Assembly: GCA_029931535.1 (NCBI GenBank)
Contig: JAQPZY010001495.1
Span: 1,276,001-1,340,000 of the forward strand
DNA from: Margaritifera margaritifera
Lineage: Eukaryota; Mollusca; Bivalvia; Unionida; Margaritiferidae
Length of the DNA: 64,000 nucleotides
Direction: 5' to 3'
Positions within the stretch are counted from its first letter, which is position 1; each line of letters starts with the position of its first letter. The translations under genes and the position numbers were made by a program. This document shows, in pieces, positions 24,564 through 35,877 of this stretch. The notes under the pieces were generated by a model that was not told the DNA's origin, did no database searches, and saw nothing but the letters and a program-made list of their open reading frames with translations.

Positions 24564-25771
24564 TAATTGTCATAGAGAAAAGAGCTTAATTGTATGGCCT
24601 GTTGTCTGTCGTCCATCCACCTGTTAGCACAGGTTTGTTATTCATACTTCTCCAAAACTGCTTGAAGGATTGCCATGAAAGTTAACACACATACATACAT
24701 CCATTGGTCTAGTTGGTGCCACTCAGACATCCAATATGGCAGTCATCTTGAAAATCTTATCGTACTCCTGAACAGACATTCATAATGACATGGGGTTTCA
24801 CCACAAGACTAGCTATGATACTTGTTTAGCCTAAATGAAAATGGTGCAGTTCAGAATCCCAATATGGCCGCAACAGCGGCCCATCTTGACGGTCTTGTTA
24901 TCACTACTCCTCCGGAATAAATGGTCACATCAATATGAGGTTGCACAAAAGACTTTTTATGATGTCTTGTTGGTCTTAAATGAAAATGGTGCAAATCTGG
25001 TATCAAATATTCCCACCATGGCAACCATATTGAAACTCATTTTATCACTACTGATGAACACAAAGTCATATCAATATGGGGTTTTCACCGGAAGACTTTT
25101 TCTGATGTCTAGTCAATGAAAATGGTGCCGATCTAACGACCAATATGGCCACCATGGCATCAATCTTGAAAATGTGCTATCACTACTACTTATAAACAGA
25201 GTGGCGTTTTCACCAGAAGACTTTTTATGATGTCTAGTTGGTCCTAAATTAAAATGTTACCAATCTGACGGATGGATATATAAACATTGAGTTTTCACCA
25301 AAATATTTTGTATAGTGTCTAGTTGGTCTAAATAATGTTTGCTTGTTTTGGGGGATTTAACACTATTTTTAGCAAATGATACATGGCGGCCAGTATTTCT
25401 GGTGGAAGAAGAGCCCGAAAAGAACCACTGACCCACGGGAAGCTACTGGCAAGCTTTCTCACATACCCGCGTTGGTCGAACCGAGACTCGAGCCCACGCG
25501 GACAGAAGTGAGATGTTAGTGATCTGTAAAGAGAGCGCCTTAGACCACTCGGCCACCATGGGCATACAGTCCTAAATGAAAATTATGCCAATTGGACACC
25601 CAATATGGCCACCATGGTGGCCGTCTTAAAAATCTTGTTATAGCTACTCCTTAGTGAATGGCCATATCAACATGGGTGATCTTACTGACATGAAGTTTTC
25701 ATCATAAGATATTTGTGATATCTAGTTGGTCCTAAATGAAATGGTGTAGATCTGATATGGTCTGTTTTACT

Positions 25772-25817
<46 letters not shown>

Positions 25818-26005
25818 ATTTTATAAACCAAGTGGAAAAGATCATTTAATTTTCTCTCTGTTGATATCAAGCTCTTTAAAAGATATCTTTCTTAAAATTG
25901 TGTATAAGATGTGAAGTATAAAAGAAAATGAATTTATCATGGATTCCAGGCTTTTCTTTGTGGACAGTAGAGCGTCAGACCCTTAGAGGGACTTTTGATA
26001 TTTGT
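24564..26005 (+). mobile_element. Helentron-like non-autonomous element (HINE type), copy 2
   Basis: Lies head-to-tail directly after copy 1. The head is degraded (TCATAGAGAAAAGAGCTTAATTGTATGGCCTG...), the core has about six or seven units of the same minisatellite, and the 3' hairpin AGACCC-TTAGA-GGGACT is at 25977-25993. A SINE sits inside the repeats (25325-25572) and a TG/GA microsatellite at 25772-25816. Tandem head-to-tail copies are typical of rolling-circle transposition. Confidence 0.6.
25325..25572 (-). mobile_element. tRNA-derived SINE, near full length, minus strand
   Basis: Read on the minus strand it starts CCATGGTGGCCGAGTGGTCT (A box TGGCCGAGTGG, as in Ser/Leu-type tRNAs). A B box GGGCTCGAGTC follows about 60 bases on, then a body shared with the copy at 17344-17562. 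It interrupts one unit of the minisatellite, so it inserted after the array formed. The tRNA part is more complete here than in the other copy. Confidence 0.8.
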
Positions 26006-26339
26006 CCAGACAAGTTGGGCTTAGAAATGGACCCTTACGTACTAGGCAACTAATTTCAGTTTATTTTCTTTTCATTTATGGTTAACCTGAACGTTTTGTT
26101 TCATGTGTTTATGTATTATTGAGATTTTGTCCATGATTGCCTCAGGAGCTTTGGCAGTTATTTTAATATTTGGTTGCTTACAAGAGATGGTTTTGACAAT
26201 GAATTACAGTACAGGATTTGAGTTGTATTTTCATCTTATTAATTAAAGGGGGGAGGGTTAATTCAGTGAGTTTTTGAGGAAAAAACAAAACAATTGTTTG
26301 GAGTTGCCTCCTTCATCTATCTGGCTTATAAATGTAAAG

Positions 26340-26460
26340 AAAGCTAGTTGGTCCTAATTGAAATTGGTGCCGATCTGACATACATTTTGGCCGCCTTGGT
26401 CGCCATCATGAAAATCTTTTCGCTATTCCTCAATCGAAAGTCATATCGACATGGAGTAGG
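26340..26460 (+). repeat. Isolated unit of the HINE minisatellite
   Basis: One full unit (CTAGTTGGTCCTAATTGAAA through CATATCGACATGGAG) about 340 bases beyond the tail hairpin of HINE copy 2. Confidence 0.8.
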
Positions 26461-26639
26461 TTTATTTTCCTAACTGGACTTTGTATCTTTGCAAATTCAA
26501 AACCCACTCAGAGTCTTCTTATGACAGTTACAAACAATTTATATGGTTCGGCAATCAGCCAATACATGCCAGTTTAAACTTCAGTCTGGGAAATGATGAA
26601 CACATTAGATGGTTAGAGAAAAACTGTTAAAATATCCAA

Positions 26640-27335
26640 AATTTAGTAACAGATAAATAGGTGATACCTTACAGAAACTTTAAGCTTTACATGCAATTGG
26701 GTTTGAAAGTGAAAAATATACACTGAGTAGTCTTGTTTGATCAGCAGCCTTGGCTTAAATCATACATTAAACAGAATACCAGTTTGTGTGTGTCTCTGTG
26801 TGTGTGTGTGTGGGGGGGGGAGAATGATAGCAATCATTATGAAGCAGGCTTCTTCAAATTGATGAATAGTTCAGTGTTTGGGAATCAACTGCATAATCTT
26901 GAGGAAAAGAATAGTAGTAAAAATATGTCAAGATGAAAATGAATTTTTCAAATGAGAAAAAGATATATCGTTTGCCAGGACGACAATACTAGATGATGAC
27001 TTGGAGCTAGTCAGTATAAAAAAGAAAACGATCAAACTAACCAAACCTATCTGTGGTGGGTTTACTGCACTTGAGCTAACCAAATGGTTGATGTATGAAT
27101 TCCACTACTCCAAATTAAGAAGCAAATCCGGTAATAGAAGACACAACTGACACGGATTCTGTGTGTATTCATGCCAAGATGGACAACGTTTACAGCGTTA
27201 TCAATAATGACATCAAGTTCTACAACAGTATTGACCATCCCAAGGTAAGTGTGTTTAACATCCCTCTAGCAAACTAAAAAGTTTCTGGATATTACAAGGA
27301 TGAGTTAAATGGTACACCAATTGGACAGTTTTAAT
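26640..27335 (+). pseudogene. Relic of a third, divergent Polinton-type pPolB
   Basis: C-terminal palm of a protein-primed polymerase, broken by stops, frameshifts and a GT/G microsatellite. Recognisable blocks in order: LYMQLGLKVKNIH before a WLKSYI segment (26680-26775), FFKLMNSSVFGNQ motif B (near 26850-26890), KLTKPICGG and LMYEFHY (27035-27105), the TDTDS motif C (about 27157-27171), then VYSVINNDIKFYN and GYYKDELNGTPIGQF (about 27287-27332). The wording differs from both other copies, so it belongs to another Polinton lineage. It is far more decayed than the other two. No partner genes were recognised around it. Confidence 0.85.
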
Positions 27336-27348
27336 ATCAGTAATAGGT

Positions 27349-27378
27349 AAGCTATCACTATTGCGTAGCTTACCTTTT
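27349..27378. repeat. Perfect 10-bp inverted repeat
   Basis: AGGTAAGCTA and TAGCTTACCT separated by about 10 bases, a few bases after the polymerase relic. It could mark an element end or be chance; function unknown. Confidence 0.5.
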
Positions 27379-27379
27379 C

Positions 27380-28480
27380 TGGGACGGAATTACCTCGTCC
27401 GTATAATAAGAATTCATCCTTCCACAGGTGAACATTCCAGAGAATTCTGGAAGTTTTGAACAGTTAACACAAACCCAGTCTGCGATCGGACCATCGCTCA
27501 GCCATTTCCGTCAGGTCCTGAAATAACCGCGAAAGTAGTTGTAGGAGTGCACCACATATGTTACGATAACAAACGCCGACAACGTTCCTGTCTGTGACTT
27601 TGTCTCCTTCCGCCGCCATATTGTTTTGAGTAAACAAAAGTAGTTCAGAATATAGTTCTCAAAGGCGACGAATTACACCCGAGGATTCTTTCTCGACTTG
27701 ACGGAAAAGGGGGAGAATGTTCTGACTGACCCAATCTGCTGCCTCACTCCACGTCATGTTTTTAAGACAAGGCTATTTGTATTGTGTTTTTTTCAAACGC
27801 TCTGCGGAATATTTTGCCTTCAGCTAATGACTAAATCGCGCATCGGGCATCTATGTTTTTTTCAGTATTCGAGAGTGTTTTATCCTCATTCCATTACATA
27901 TTTTTTGTCGAAATTAGCTCTCTTTAGAGTTTATAGGCAATATTTGTTACAAATTTCAGCATTGCCCTTTAGACGTCACCCCCGTCCGGGCGATCAGGTG
28001 ATCCATTGTTATTATTGTTATTATTCTGGACTCTTGGATAGGTATTGTCTCCCATTCATTACCGGAATTGATTGTCAACTCTATTTTTATTTAATGAACA
28101 ATCTGGGTAAAAACGATGATTCATTAATTATATTGTATCTTTGTGTTTTAGAGTCACGTGAGGGAGAAGCAGCAACCTCTGCAGCCGTAAAGCACGGTGA
28201 CAGAGTGAGTCGCGCCTCCCCCCATGAGGGAGGAGCAGCATCCATTCCTAGTCCATAGTATTGTGGCGACAGGCATATTCAGCCACACACCCTGGAAGGG
28301 GAGAGCTAAAATCTGGCCCTTTAATATCTGAGGAGGGGTCCTCCTACAGATCAGAGTTGCCATTACCGGTCACTGGTCATCGTCCACCGGTCAGCGCTGA
28401 CTGGTCACCGGTCATAGGAACCCCTTCAGCACAGCACACAAGACGCGGTTAGAAAGGCTTATGTCGACAGGGTTACACCA
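27380..28480. other. No identified gene
   Basis: A 186-codon open frame at 27698-28258 (plus) has no recognisable domain and Phe/Leu-rich low-complexity composition; it is not supported as a gene. 28345-28425 contains imperfect repeats of ACCGGTCA/TGGTCA. Confidence 0.4.
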
Positions 28481-28504
28481 CCCTTCAACTTCGCAATCTT
28501 CTTT

Positions 28505-29690
28505 ATGACAGATAATATACTTCCGCTGACGAAAAATGTTCTGGTCCTGTTGATCTCTTCCAGGGGAAATCCTCGTTTGGCGAGAGTAGAGGGCCCTTGC
28601 ATTTATTTACTTGATGTGAGTGATAGGGCTGAGCCTGGGGTCTACCGTTTTTTAGTCAATGCGTATGGGATCCTGAATTCTTCAACTGGCAAATTTAACA
28701 TTTGAATTATGCGCCGTGATAGTGAAATAGACGATGGAAGGACCATGCTTCTGGCCAGAAAAAGAAAAAAAAAATGCCACTAGCTGGTTAAGGTAAATGA
28801 CAACATATGACAGATATTAATTCAACAAAGTCGGGTACCAGCTATTATATGAAAATTAAGCAAACCGTGCCAAAACACGCAAGAATTCACGCTTTCGCTT
28901 CTTATCGAAAAACTGCCCTAGGTGATGCCGATTGAAAAAAGACCGGCGATATCAAAGGACAGCTCACGATATGCCTATTGACATTTATGGGTGCTAACAA
29001 AGAATCATCCACCCGCCAGGCGATTTGTCCCAGTATGCAACAAAGGCCGACCTCGCGGCTTTTGCATCTCAGGGAGCGCCTGGCGTTACGATTGTGTGCT
29101 TCACAGCCAATGCCGCAGTGGTAGGTAGAACTACGGCGCCAAACGTGTCGGTTTTTTACGGCTGGAAAAGCAGCTCAAGCTTTGGCGGTTTCGTCATTAG
29201 CAACAACGGCTATAATTTCACCGTCCCGGGCACTGACTTCTACTTAGTAAACCTTCACCGGGGTCACTGCGATAGACCGTAGCCCCGGTGAAGGGTGGCG
29301 CATTCCAACCGAGTGAATGAGGGTGTGCGGGCCCAAAACGATAGCGGAGGCCATGCAGCAGCGTCGAATATGAAAGCTTCACGACCAGCGACGCATCCAT
29401 GTTCGCCACAGGGGACGCAATCCGGTGCGAGGGCCTCAACATCGACGCGCAGGGAACCGGCGCGTCAGCAACTTTAACCGTTTTTGGCCTCCGCAATTTG
29501 AACTTGCGGCGCCACAACAAAGATATGGCAGAGTGGCCATGCAACCGTGATGACGACGCATGGGCGCAGCTAGCAAAACAGGCGCTAACATTAACGAAGG
29601 GGTTAAGCTGCTGGTGCAAGAGTATCTTTGCTAACACGAGGTCAGTGAATACTAGTTCCGGCTTGGGAGGGACAAGGGGGACGCTCAACA
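28505..29690 (+). other. GC-richer island of unidentified coding relics, part 1
   Basis: Composition shifts sharply from the AT-rich surroundings. Frames with protein-like wording follow one another but are offset: 28505-28705 (a GVYRFLVNAYGILNSSTGKF segment), 29025-29282 (FASQGAPGVTIVCFTANA and GFVISNNGYNFTVPGTDFY), and 29385-29530 (MFATGDAIRCEGLNIDAQG). The second has alternating hydrophobic strands and a Y.F.VP...FY pattern reminiscent of a C1q-like or viral jelly roll, but no family is firmly recognised. Several frameshifts make this a relic. Origin may be a virus or mobile element with different codon use. Confidence 0.4.
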
Positions 29691-29699
29691 GATAATACA

Positions 29700-30300
29700 T
29701 GCTTCTGAGAGAGTGACAGGTGTAAGATGAAGTATTTTGCATTTGCAACATGCACAATGGAGAGAATGTTGGCATACCTCTATGTTACTTTCATGTACTG
29801 TGGCTGCAATTTCTTTACATATTGTACTTGTGGAAACTGGACATGATCTAAGCACACAGCAGACAAAATGGTCGCCTCAAAGTACTCGAAAAATCAGCCT
29901 GAATTAGTCAAAAGTGCACTATTTTCAGCAGTTATTAAAATAGGGAAACGAATTTTGCCATAGCAGACAATACCAGCCGCTGAAAGTACTATGAATGAAT
30001 TAAAAAAATATCCAAAAAGTAAAAAAAGTTATCGGCTCTTTTTTTTTTATTTACCTTTGAAGTCCAGGAAGTGAAAATGACCAAGCGGAGCTAGCAGTTT
30101 TTTGAGAGGTGCACATCTTAAGTAAGACCAAGCTGTATACTCTATAACCCAAATTTCACCCATCAATCATACACCAAAATAAAGGGAATTCAAAGTTCTT
30201 TTAACAATACCTAAGATACACAAGGTCTTTTTTAAATAGCCAGGACAGTCAGTGAGGAAAACCTGGGTAATTCTTTTTCTTTAAAAATCTAACCCTATGC
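29700..30300. other. AT-rich spacer between the two GC-rich relic blocks
   Basis: No gene or repeat recognised; composition returns to the host average. Confidence 0.4.
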
Positions 30301-30339
30301 AAAGTACGAAACTGGAGAGAGCCACCAAGGCCACAGGCC

Positions 30340-30960
30340 AGATAGACATCGAACAGTGAAGCCACCCCAAGCACCTGAAGTCTATCCGCGGCCAGATGGG
30401 GATAATCGCGCTTTCGCTGCAGCAAAAAAGTGTTTCACCCTGAGAGAGGGATGGACCGGGCGCGATTATTACTACAAACACAGCGCGGAGTTCGGCGACG
30501 AGCTCGCACCACTTCCCCTGCCATCCTGCCATTGTGGTAAGAAAATCCCACGCTCACCCGCGTCGGGGGACGGAAAGCCCAGTTCTTTTTCGAAAAGATG
30601 CACCGTGCTGCGTCTCAGTCATCGGCTAAAAACACCCCTAATCGCGACGGCTACGGATAGACTGCTCCGTGGCTTTAAGCATGGACGAGTCTGCCGGCGA
30701 CTGTTTCAACGACCTTGTCACAGGAGGGGCGATAACGGTCAAGAAAAGCAATGACACCTACTTCAACCTCGTCGCCGTCGCTCTGGCGCGCCAGGGCGAT
30801 AAACTGGAGGTGCGCGCCCGCGTAATCTCCAAAAACGCCCGGTCTTGCCGAACAGTTAAAGATCCACCTCGCCCTGCTCATTGAGGAGCTATAACTCTGT
30901 ATCCGCAGCTCGACAACCCGCCTGAAAAGAGTCTCGGAGATGGAGGGCCACACTTCAGCG
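30340..30960 (+). other. GC-richer island of unidentified coding relics, part 2
   Basis: The same composition shift as 28505-29690. Protein-like frames: 30356-30540 (REGWTGRDYYYKHSAEFGDE) and 30669-30840 (DESAGDCFNDLVTGGAITVK, then FNLVAVALARQGDKLEVRAR), which continues in another frame with AEQLKIHLALLIEEL. No family recognised. It is most likely part of the same decayed foreign element as part 1. Confidence 0.4.
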
Positions 30961-31009
30961 TTTTAATACTGCCGCTTTCCATAAGAACCTTCCTATTTCT
31001 CGACGAACT

Positions 31010-32150
31010 TCGTCAAAGATTCTTTTAAGGGTCGAACATATCCCTAGGTACTAAATATCAAAGAACCATCCATGACAAAATAATTTTAGGGGTGGACTGC
31101 ATTTATATGGCCTTAAGAGGTAATGTCGTTGTGGGCTTAGTTATACCAACCATATTCTGAGCTCGCTATTACTCGAAATTGGCTCAACGAATTTTCTCTA
31201 AACTTTTCCTACTGTTGGAACAGATCCCTAACTAGAAACTATTCAAGAGGAGTTCAAACAAAAATCCTCTAAGTAGTGGTTCAGTTAGTACAAAATATTG
31301 ATAGAATCGATCAACATGGTACCTGCATTTCATACCCGGTACCCATAAACTACCCCTTATTTAGATGATTCCTCTCGACTAAATTCGTCAAGACTTCTTT
31401 CGAGGGATGAAAATATCCCTAGAGATAAAATTTCAAACAAGGGTTCATGTTAAAATTCTTTAAAGAGGGGATGTTAGGGCCCATATGTATACATCAGATT
31501 GAATCCACTTACGGCCTGTGTTATACCCCCTCCCCCAATTGGCCCCCAATTTCTCAATATTGGCTCGACGATTTTTTTATTAACTTTGGGTACTGTTTGC
31601 ACACATCCCCAACTAGGAACTCTCAAACAGGGGTTGAAATCAAAATTCTCTAAGTAGGAGTTCATGCATAGCAAAGTTTGGCTACAATCTGTCCAAAGAC
31701 TGTTACGGTTTAATACTGCCTGTATCCATAAAGACCCTCCTGTTTCTCCCATTGCTCTCGACTAACTTCGTCAATACTTCTTTTGGGAGTCAAATATATG
31801 TCTACATACAAACTATCAAAGAACAATCCATGTCAAAATCATGTATGGGGTGAGCTGTAGGGTCCACATATGGACTGAAGAGGTAATCTCCTTGTGGCTT
31901 TGTTATACCAACCATATAGTGAGCTCCCTATTTCTCGAAATTGGCTCAACTACTTTTCTTTAAACTTTTCCTACTGTTGGAACAGATCTCTAACTAGAAA
32001 CTATCCAAGAGGAGTTCAAACAAAAATCCTCTAAGTAGGGGTTCAGTGAGTGCAAAATATTGATGGAATCTATCAACATTGTACCTGCATTTCATACCCT
32101 GTACCCATAAGATGCCCCTTATTTCTCTGATTCCTCTCGAGCGAATCAAA
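31010..32150. repeat. ~380-bp satellite array, block 1
   Basis: About three diverged units phased by TCAAAGAACCATCCATG-type phrases at 31067, 31435 and 31818. Each unit contains GGCTCAACGAATTTTCTCT, CTTTTCCTACTGTTGG, CCTAACTAGAAACT, ATTGATGGAATC and CTCTCGACTAA. Unit length by eye is 370-385 bases. Confidence 0.85.
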
Positions 32151-32860
32151 CACCTGCGTGACCTGACTTCTGGCTTGAAGTCCATTGTTTCCCCTATTTC
32201 CACTGACTTCTATAAATGTCGTTGTCAACTGAAAGGATTTAAACGCGCAAATACTACAAATAATTTTATTCTAAGCACATTGCGACCACACATCACGAAA
32301 CTCTAACTTCACACTTGCATGGTGTTTCTTGTTACACATTTGTATGACTCATCAGTAAGGCTTTTCGATGCCGAATATTATTACTTCACGCCATGCACCA
32401 CGAGACACGACCAAAACACCTAACACAAAGAATTATTCCTGTCTCAAATTACTAAACACGTATATCTATACGTAAAATTATCCAGAGAATTGCTTATGTT
32501 AAGAAATTAGGTAGGGTCCATTTAACAAAACTAATCCATGTTATCATAAAGTCTCGTGAATACTGTACATGATGACGTCTGTTCCTGGAATATGGCTAAT
32601 TAATCGCTTTGATAAATATCTTCCAAACATCAAGTCCCCATGATCAAACAAATAATCACTAAAATCTCACAAAGCAAAAAACTGAAACGTAAATACAAAT
32701 AGAACTTACCTTTGGTTTGCTACATTCCTTCCTTGGATATAAATGTAAGATTTATTCCCGTAGCGGTCTGTCTCATACCCCTCTCACCCACCCAACCCCC
32801 ATTATTTAGCCTCCTATTTCTCAAAATGGGTCAGACACTTTTTTTTTTCAAAATTATTGC
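32150..32860. other. Non-satellite insertion between the two satellite blocks
   Basis: It replaces the expected continuation just after CCTCTCGA. 32140-32306 has a coding-like frame (LERIKHLRDLTSGLKSIVSP, then STDFYKCRCQLKGFKRAN) that is not recognised. The rest is AT-rich. Confidence 0.4.
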
Positions 32861-33790
32861 TACTGTAGGAACATATCTCTACCTAGGATGCGTCAAATAG
32901 GGGTTGAAATAAAAATTCTCTAAGAAGTGGTACACGCATTGCAAAGTTTGAATATTATCGATCCACACTGTACTAGATTAATATTGCAGTTTTATATGAG
33001 GACCCTCCTATTTCTCTGATTGCTCTCAACGAACTCCGTCAATACTTTGTGTGGGTCAAACATTACCCTAGGTTTAAATTATCAAAGAATGATCCATGTC
33101 AAGATCTTTTTGAGGGGTGGACTGTAGGGTCTAGATATCGCCTTAAAAGTTAACCCCCTTACGGGATTTGTTATGGCTTCCATATATTCAGCCCTATTTC
33201 TCGGAATCGGCTCAACGAATTTTCTCTAGACTTTTCCTACTGTTGGAGGGGGTCCCCAACTATAAACTCTCAAAGAAGGGTTGAAATCAAAATGCTGTCT
33301 AAGTAGGGGTTGAATTGGTGCAGAGTTTTGATGGAATCGGTCCATTATCCACCTCCTGTACATAGCCTGTACCGATAAGGACACTTCTATTTTTCTGATT
33401 GCTCTCGACTAATATCGTCAAGACTTCTTTTATTGGTCGAAAATATCGTTAGAGATAAAATTTGAGGGATGTGTCCATGTCAAATTCCTTGAAGTAGCGG
33501 TTGTTCCATATGTCAACTTAAGAGGTAATCTCCTTGTGAGCTTTCTTATAGCTCTCGTATATTTATATATACCCATCTCTAGAAATCGGCTCTACGTATT
33601 TTCTGTAAACTTTTCCTACTGTTGGAGGAGATCCCTAACTAGAAACTGTCAAAGGGAGGTTCAGATGAAATTTTTGTAAGGAAGGGTTCACGTTATTGGG
33701 AATCTTTATATAATCGGTGATCTGCCTGTATCCAGCTTTATATAGCTGGTATCAGAAAGAACACTCGTATTTCTCCAATTGGGTTAGAAT
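32860..33790. repeat. ~380-bp satellite array, block 2
   Basis: About two and a half more units, phased at 33082 and 33468. The first is closest to the isolated copy at 7656-7862 (shared AACCCCCTTACGGG and CTTCCATATATT), so sub-families exist. Confidence 0.8.
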
Positions 33791-33891
33791 AATAGCTATG
33801 AATGCCCTGAAGAGTATTCAAATATGATGTAGCATTTTTTTTTCATGGGCAATACATAAGTGGTAACATATTACTTATTGAATCGGGAATA

Positions 33892-34150
33892 ATGAATAAG
33901 TAACCAACTCAATGTGAATAAGGAATAAGTAGCGAACTGGATGTGAATAAGGAATAAGTAGCCAACTGGATGTGAATAAAGAATAAGTAACCAACTGGAT
34001 ATGAATAAGGAATAAGTAACCAACTGGATGTGAATAAGGAATAAGTAGCCAACTGAATGTTAAAATTTTTGAATCGGAAATAAGTAACTGTTTACTTATT
34101 CCTTATTGAACCGGTAACTGGTTACTTATTCTTTGTTCAATCGGGAATGG
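33892..34150. repeat. 29-bp minisatellite with inverted flank
   Basis: About six units of AATAAGTAACCAACTGGATGTG plus AATAAGG in direct order to about 34060. They are followed by inverted and direct fragments (GTTTACTTATTCCTTATT, GGTTACTTATTC, GGAATAAGTAAC) that could fold back on the array. Confidence 0.85.
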
Positions 34151-34559
34151 GGAATAAGTAACCCCGAAATATATTAACCAGAAGGTGTGTGAGAAGGCAA
34201 AATGTTACTTGCGTTTGCAAGCTGGGATGGGGTTTTACATTCAGTCCTTAAAAGCTAACGGACATTCACAGTAACAAAGACTCATTTCCAACGCAACACA
34301 ATGTTAATACGAGGAAGTTTATTGAATTCAATATTTGGAAAACTGTAACTTGCTTCCTTTCATTACATTTCCGAGTCAATCCAAATTGTCACGAGTATTC
34401 TAACACAACCGATGACACATTTGTATACTCGACCGATATAAAAAAAGGATGCAATTATGTTATCAGTGGATAGCAAAGCAATGCACTTTTGGTTTTTACT
34501 ATTCCAACACACAATTATTTTTCCACCTCGTGGTGTTATATTCGATGACATTTATTTAG

Positions 34560-34990
34560 AGTTTGTTGAACCCCGCTTGATAAAGAGTGCGACTGAGTTA
34601 TTAGCTGGCGAAAGCTAAGCAGGATTCACAATTTCTACAATATAGACGCTTAGAGCCTCGTCCAGGTTATAATGTTGTATTCAGTGCCTATGATTTGGAA
34701 TTTGTTCCCTCCGTAATCAGACTCGAGTGTTTTCTCAGACTAGGAACAATTTCTGAATGTATAGCAATACATCCCTATTTGATGTCTCAGGCAATTTCAA
34801 CTTAGAAATGCTGATGCATTCAATCAATATATAGCTCGTCTTGATGGGGGTATCAAAAATGTGGCAAGCGATGCATCACAGCAGATATCACTCGTCTGGA
34901 ACGAAGAACGGCTGAATTTTGATCATGTATCACTTAATCTTCTAGGTACCATTATGTTCTTGCTGAAGACTATAAAAATCATTTAGCTGC
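34560..34990 (+). other. Unidentified coding relic
   Basis: Protein-like wording in shifted frames: EFVEPRLIKSATELLAGES (34559 on), then RPGYNVVFSAYDLEFVPSVI with CFLRLGTISECIAIHPYLMS, then NQYIARLDGGIKNVASDAS with WNEERLNFDHVSLNLLG up to 34950. At least two frameshifts. No family recognised. It ends just where segment B begins. Confidence 0.4.
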
Positions 34991-35774
34991 TATAGAAAGT
35001 AAAATAAAGAAATACGTACCAATTTATTTGCCTATGGCGAAAGTTTCAAGTTTCCAAAATCCCTTTAAGCATGAGATTTAAAATCAAAGTATGTATTGAA
35101 AATAACTTGGAGGGTTCATGTAATATGGTACATTAAAAATGATCAAAGGGATGAGCACACATTGCGAGATATTGATAATCATGTTCCTTTTTTATGATCA
35201 TAGGTAAATACCAATATCACTTTAAAGACTTGTAATCTGAATTATGCTTTAAGTTATTCTTTACTTTATTTCTTAACAGAGAATTGATTAAACAATTTCT
35301 AAAGTGTTTTGCTAGAAAATATTTGAGCAATGACTTTTTATTAGCATTTTTTATTGAAATGATTATGTAATTGTGACAACTGCACGGAAGCGCATGCAAA
35401 TTGTGGAAAGGGAGGTAACCATTCTGAGCGTAGTCATTTCCTCTTATTTAAAATTTGAGCTATGTCTCTTAACATTGCTTGAAAGTGTTTACAAGGTGTA
35501 AATGCCAATAGCGATAAAGATATGAAATGTCTTATTATTAGAAACAAAAGCTATTCTTAGAAACAAAACAATAGAGAGAATGAGGTGGGCTTTGGAGGGA
35601 ATCCCTCCAAGCCAAATATACTAAGAACGGAAAAACCGTCTTAAGCCTGTGTGATTCATGCTATACAATTATTTTTACATTTTTATAAACAGAATACAAA
35701 AGACGAGTTATGGCGCAATATTGTACACAGTTCTTACCAAAATATTTTTTATTTACATTTTGCCCAACGTTTTG

Positions 35775-35877
<103 letters not shown>

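Noticed and set aside
25540..25572. tRNA-Ser/Leu gene
   Set aside because: A and B boxes are present, but the stretch continues into a SINE body shared with another copy and does not give a closed acceptor stem.
27698..28258. 186-codon open frame on the plus strand
   Set aside because: Phe/Leu/Tyr-rich with no domain-like pattern, no splice or start context, and crosses a composition change; treated as chance.
29218..29775. 185-codon open frame on the minus strand
   Set aside because: Antisense to the more protein-like plus-strand frames of the GC-rich island; open mainly because of high GC content.
28940..30960. Bacterial contamination as the source of the GC-rich island
   Set aside because: No intact bacterial-type gene or ribosome-binding site is visible and the frames are decayed, which fits long residence in the host genome better.
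33892..34065. Regular 29-bp repeats considered as a CRISPR array
   Set aside because: Units are contiguous without unique spacers and the setting is eukaryotic; a minisatellite.
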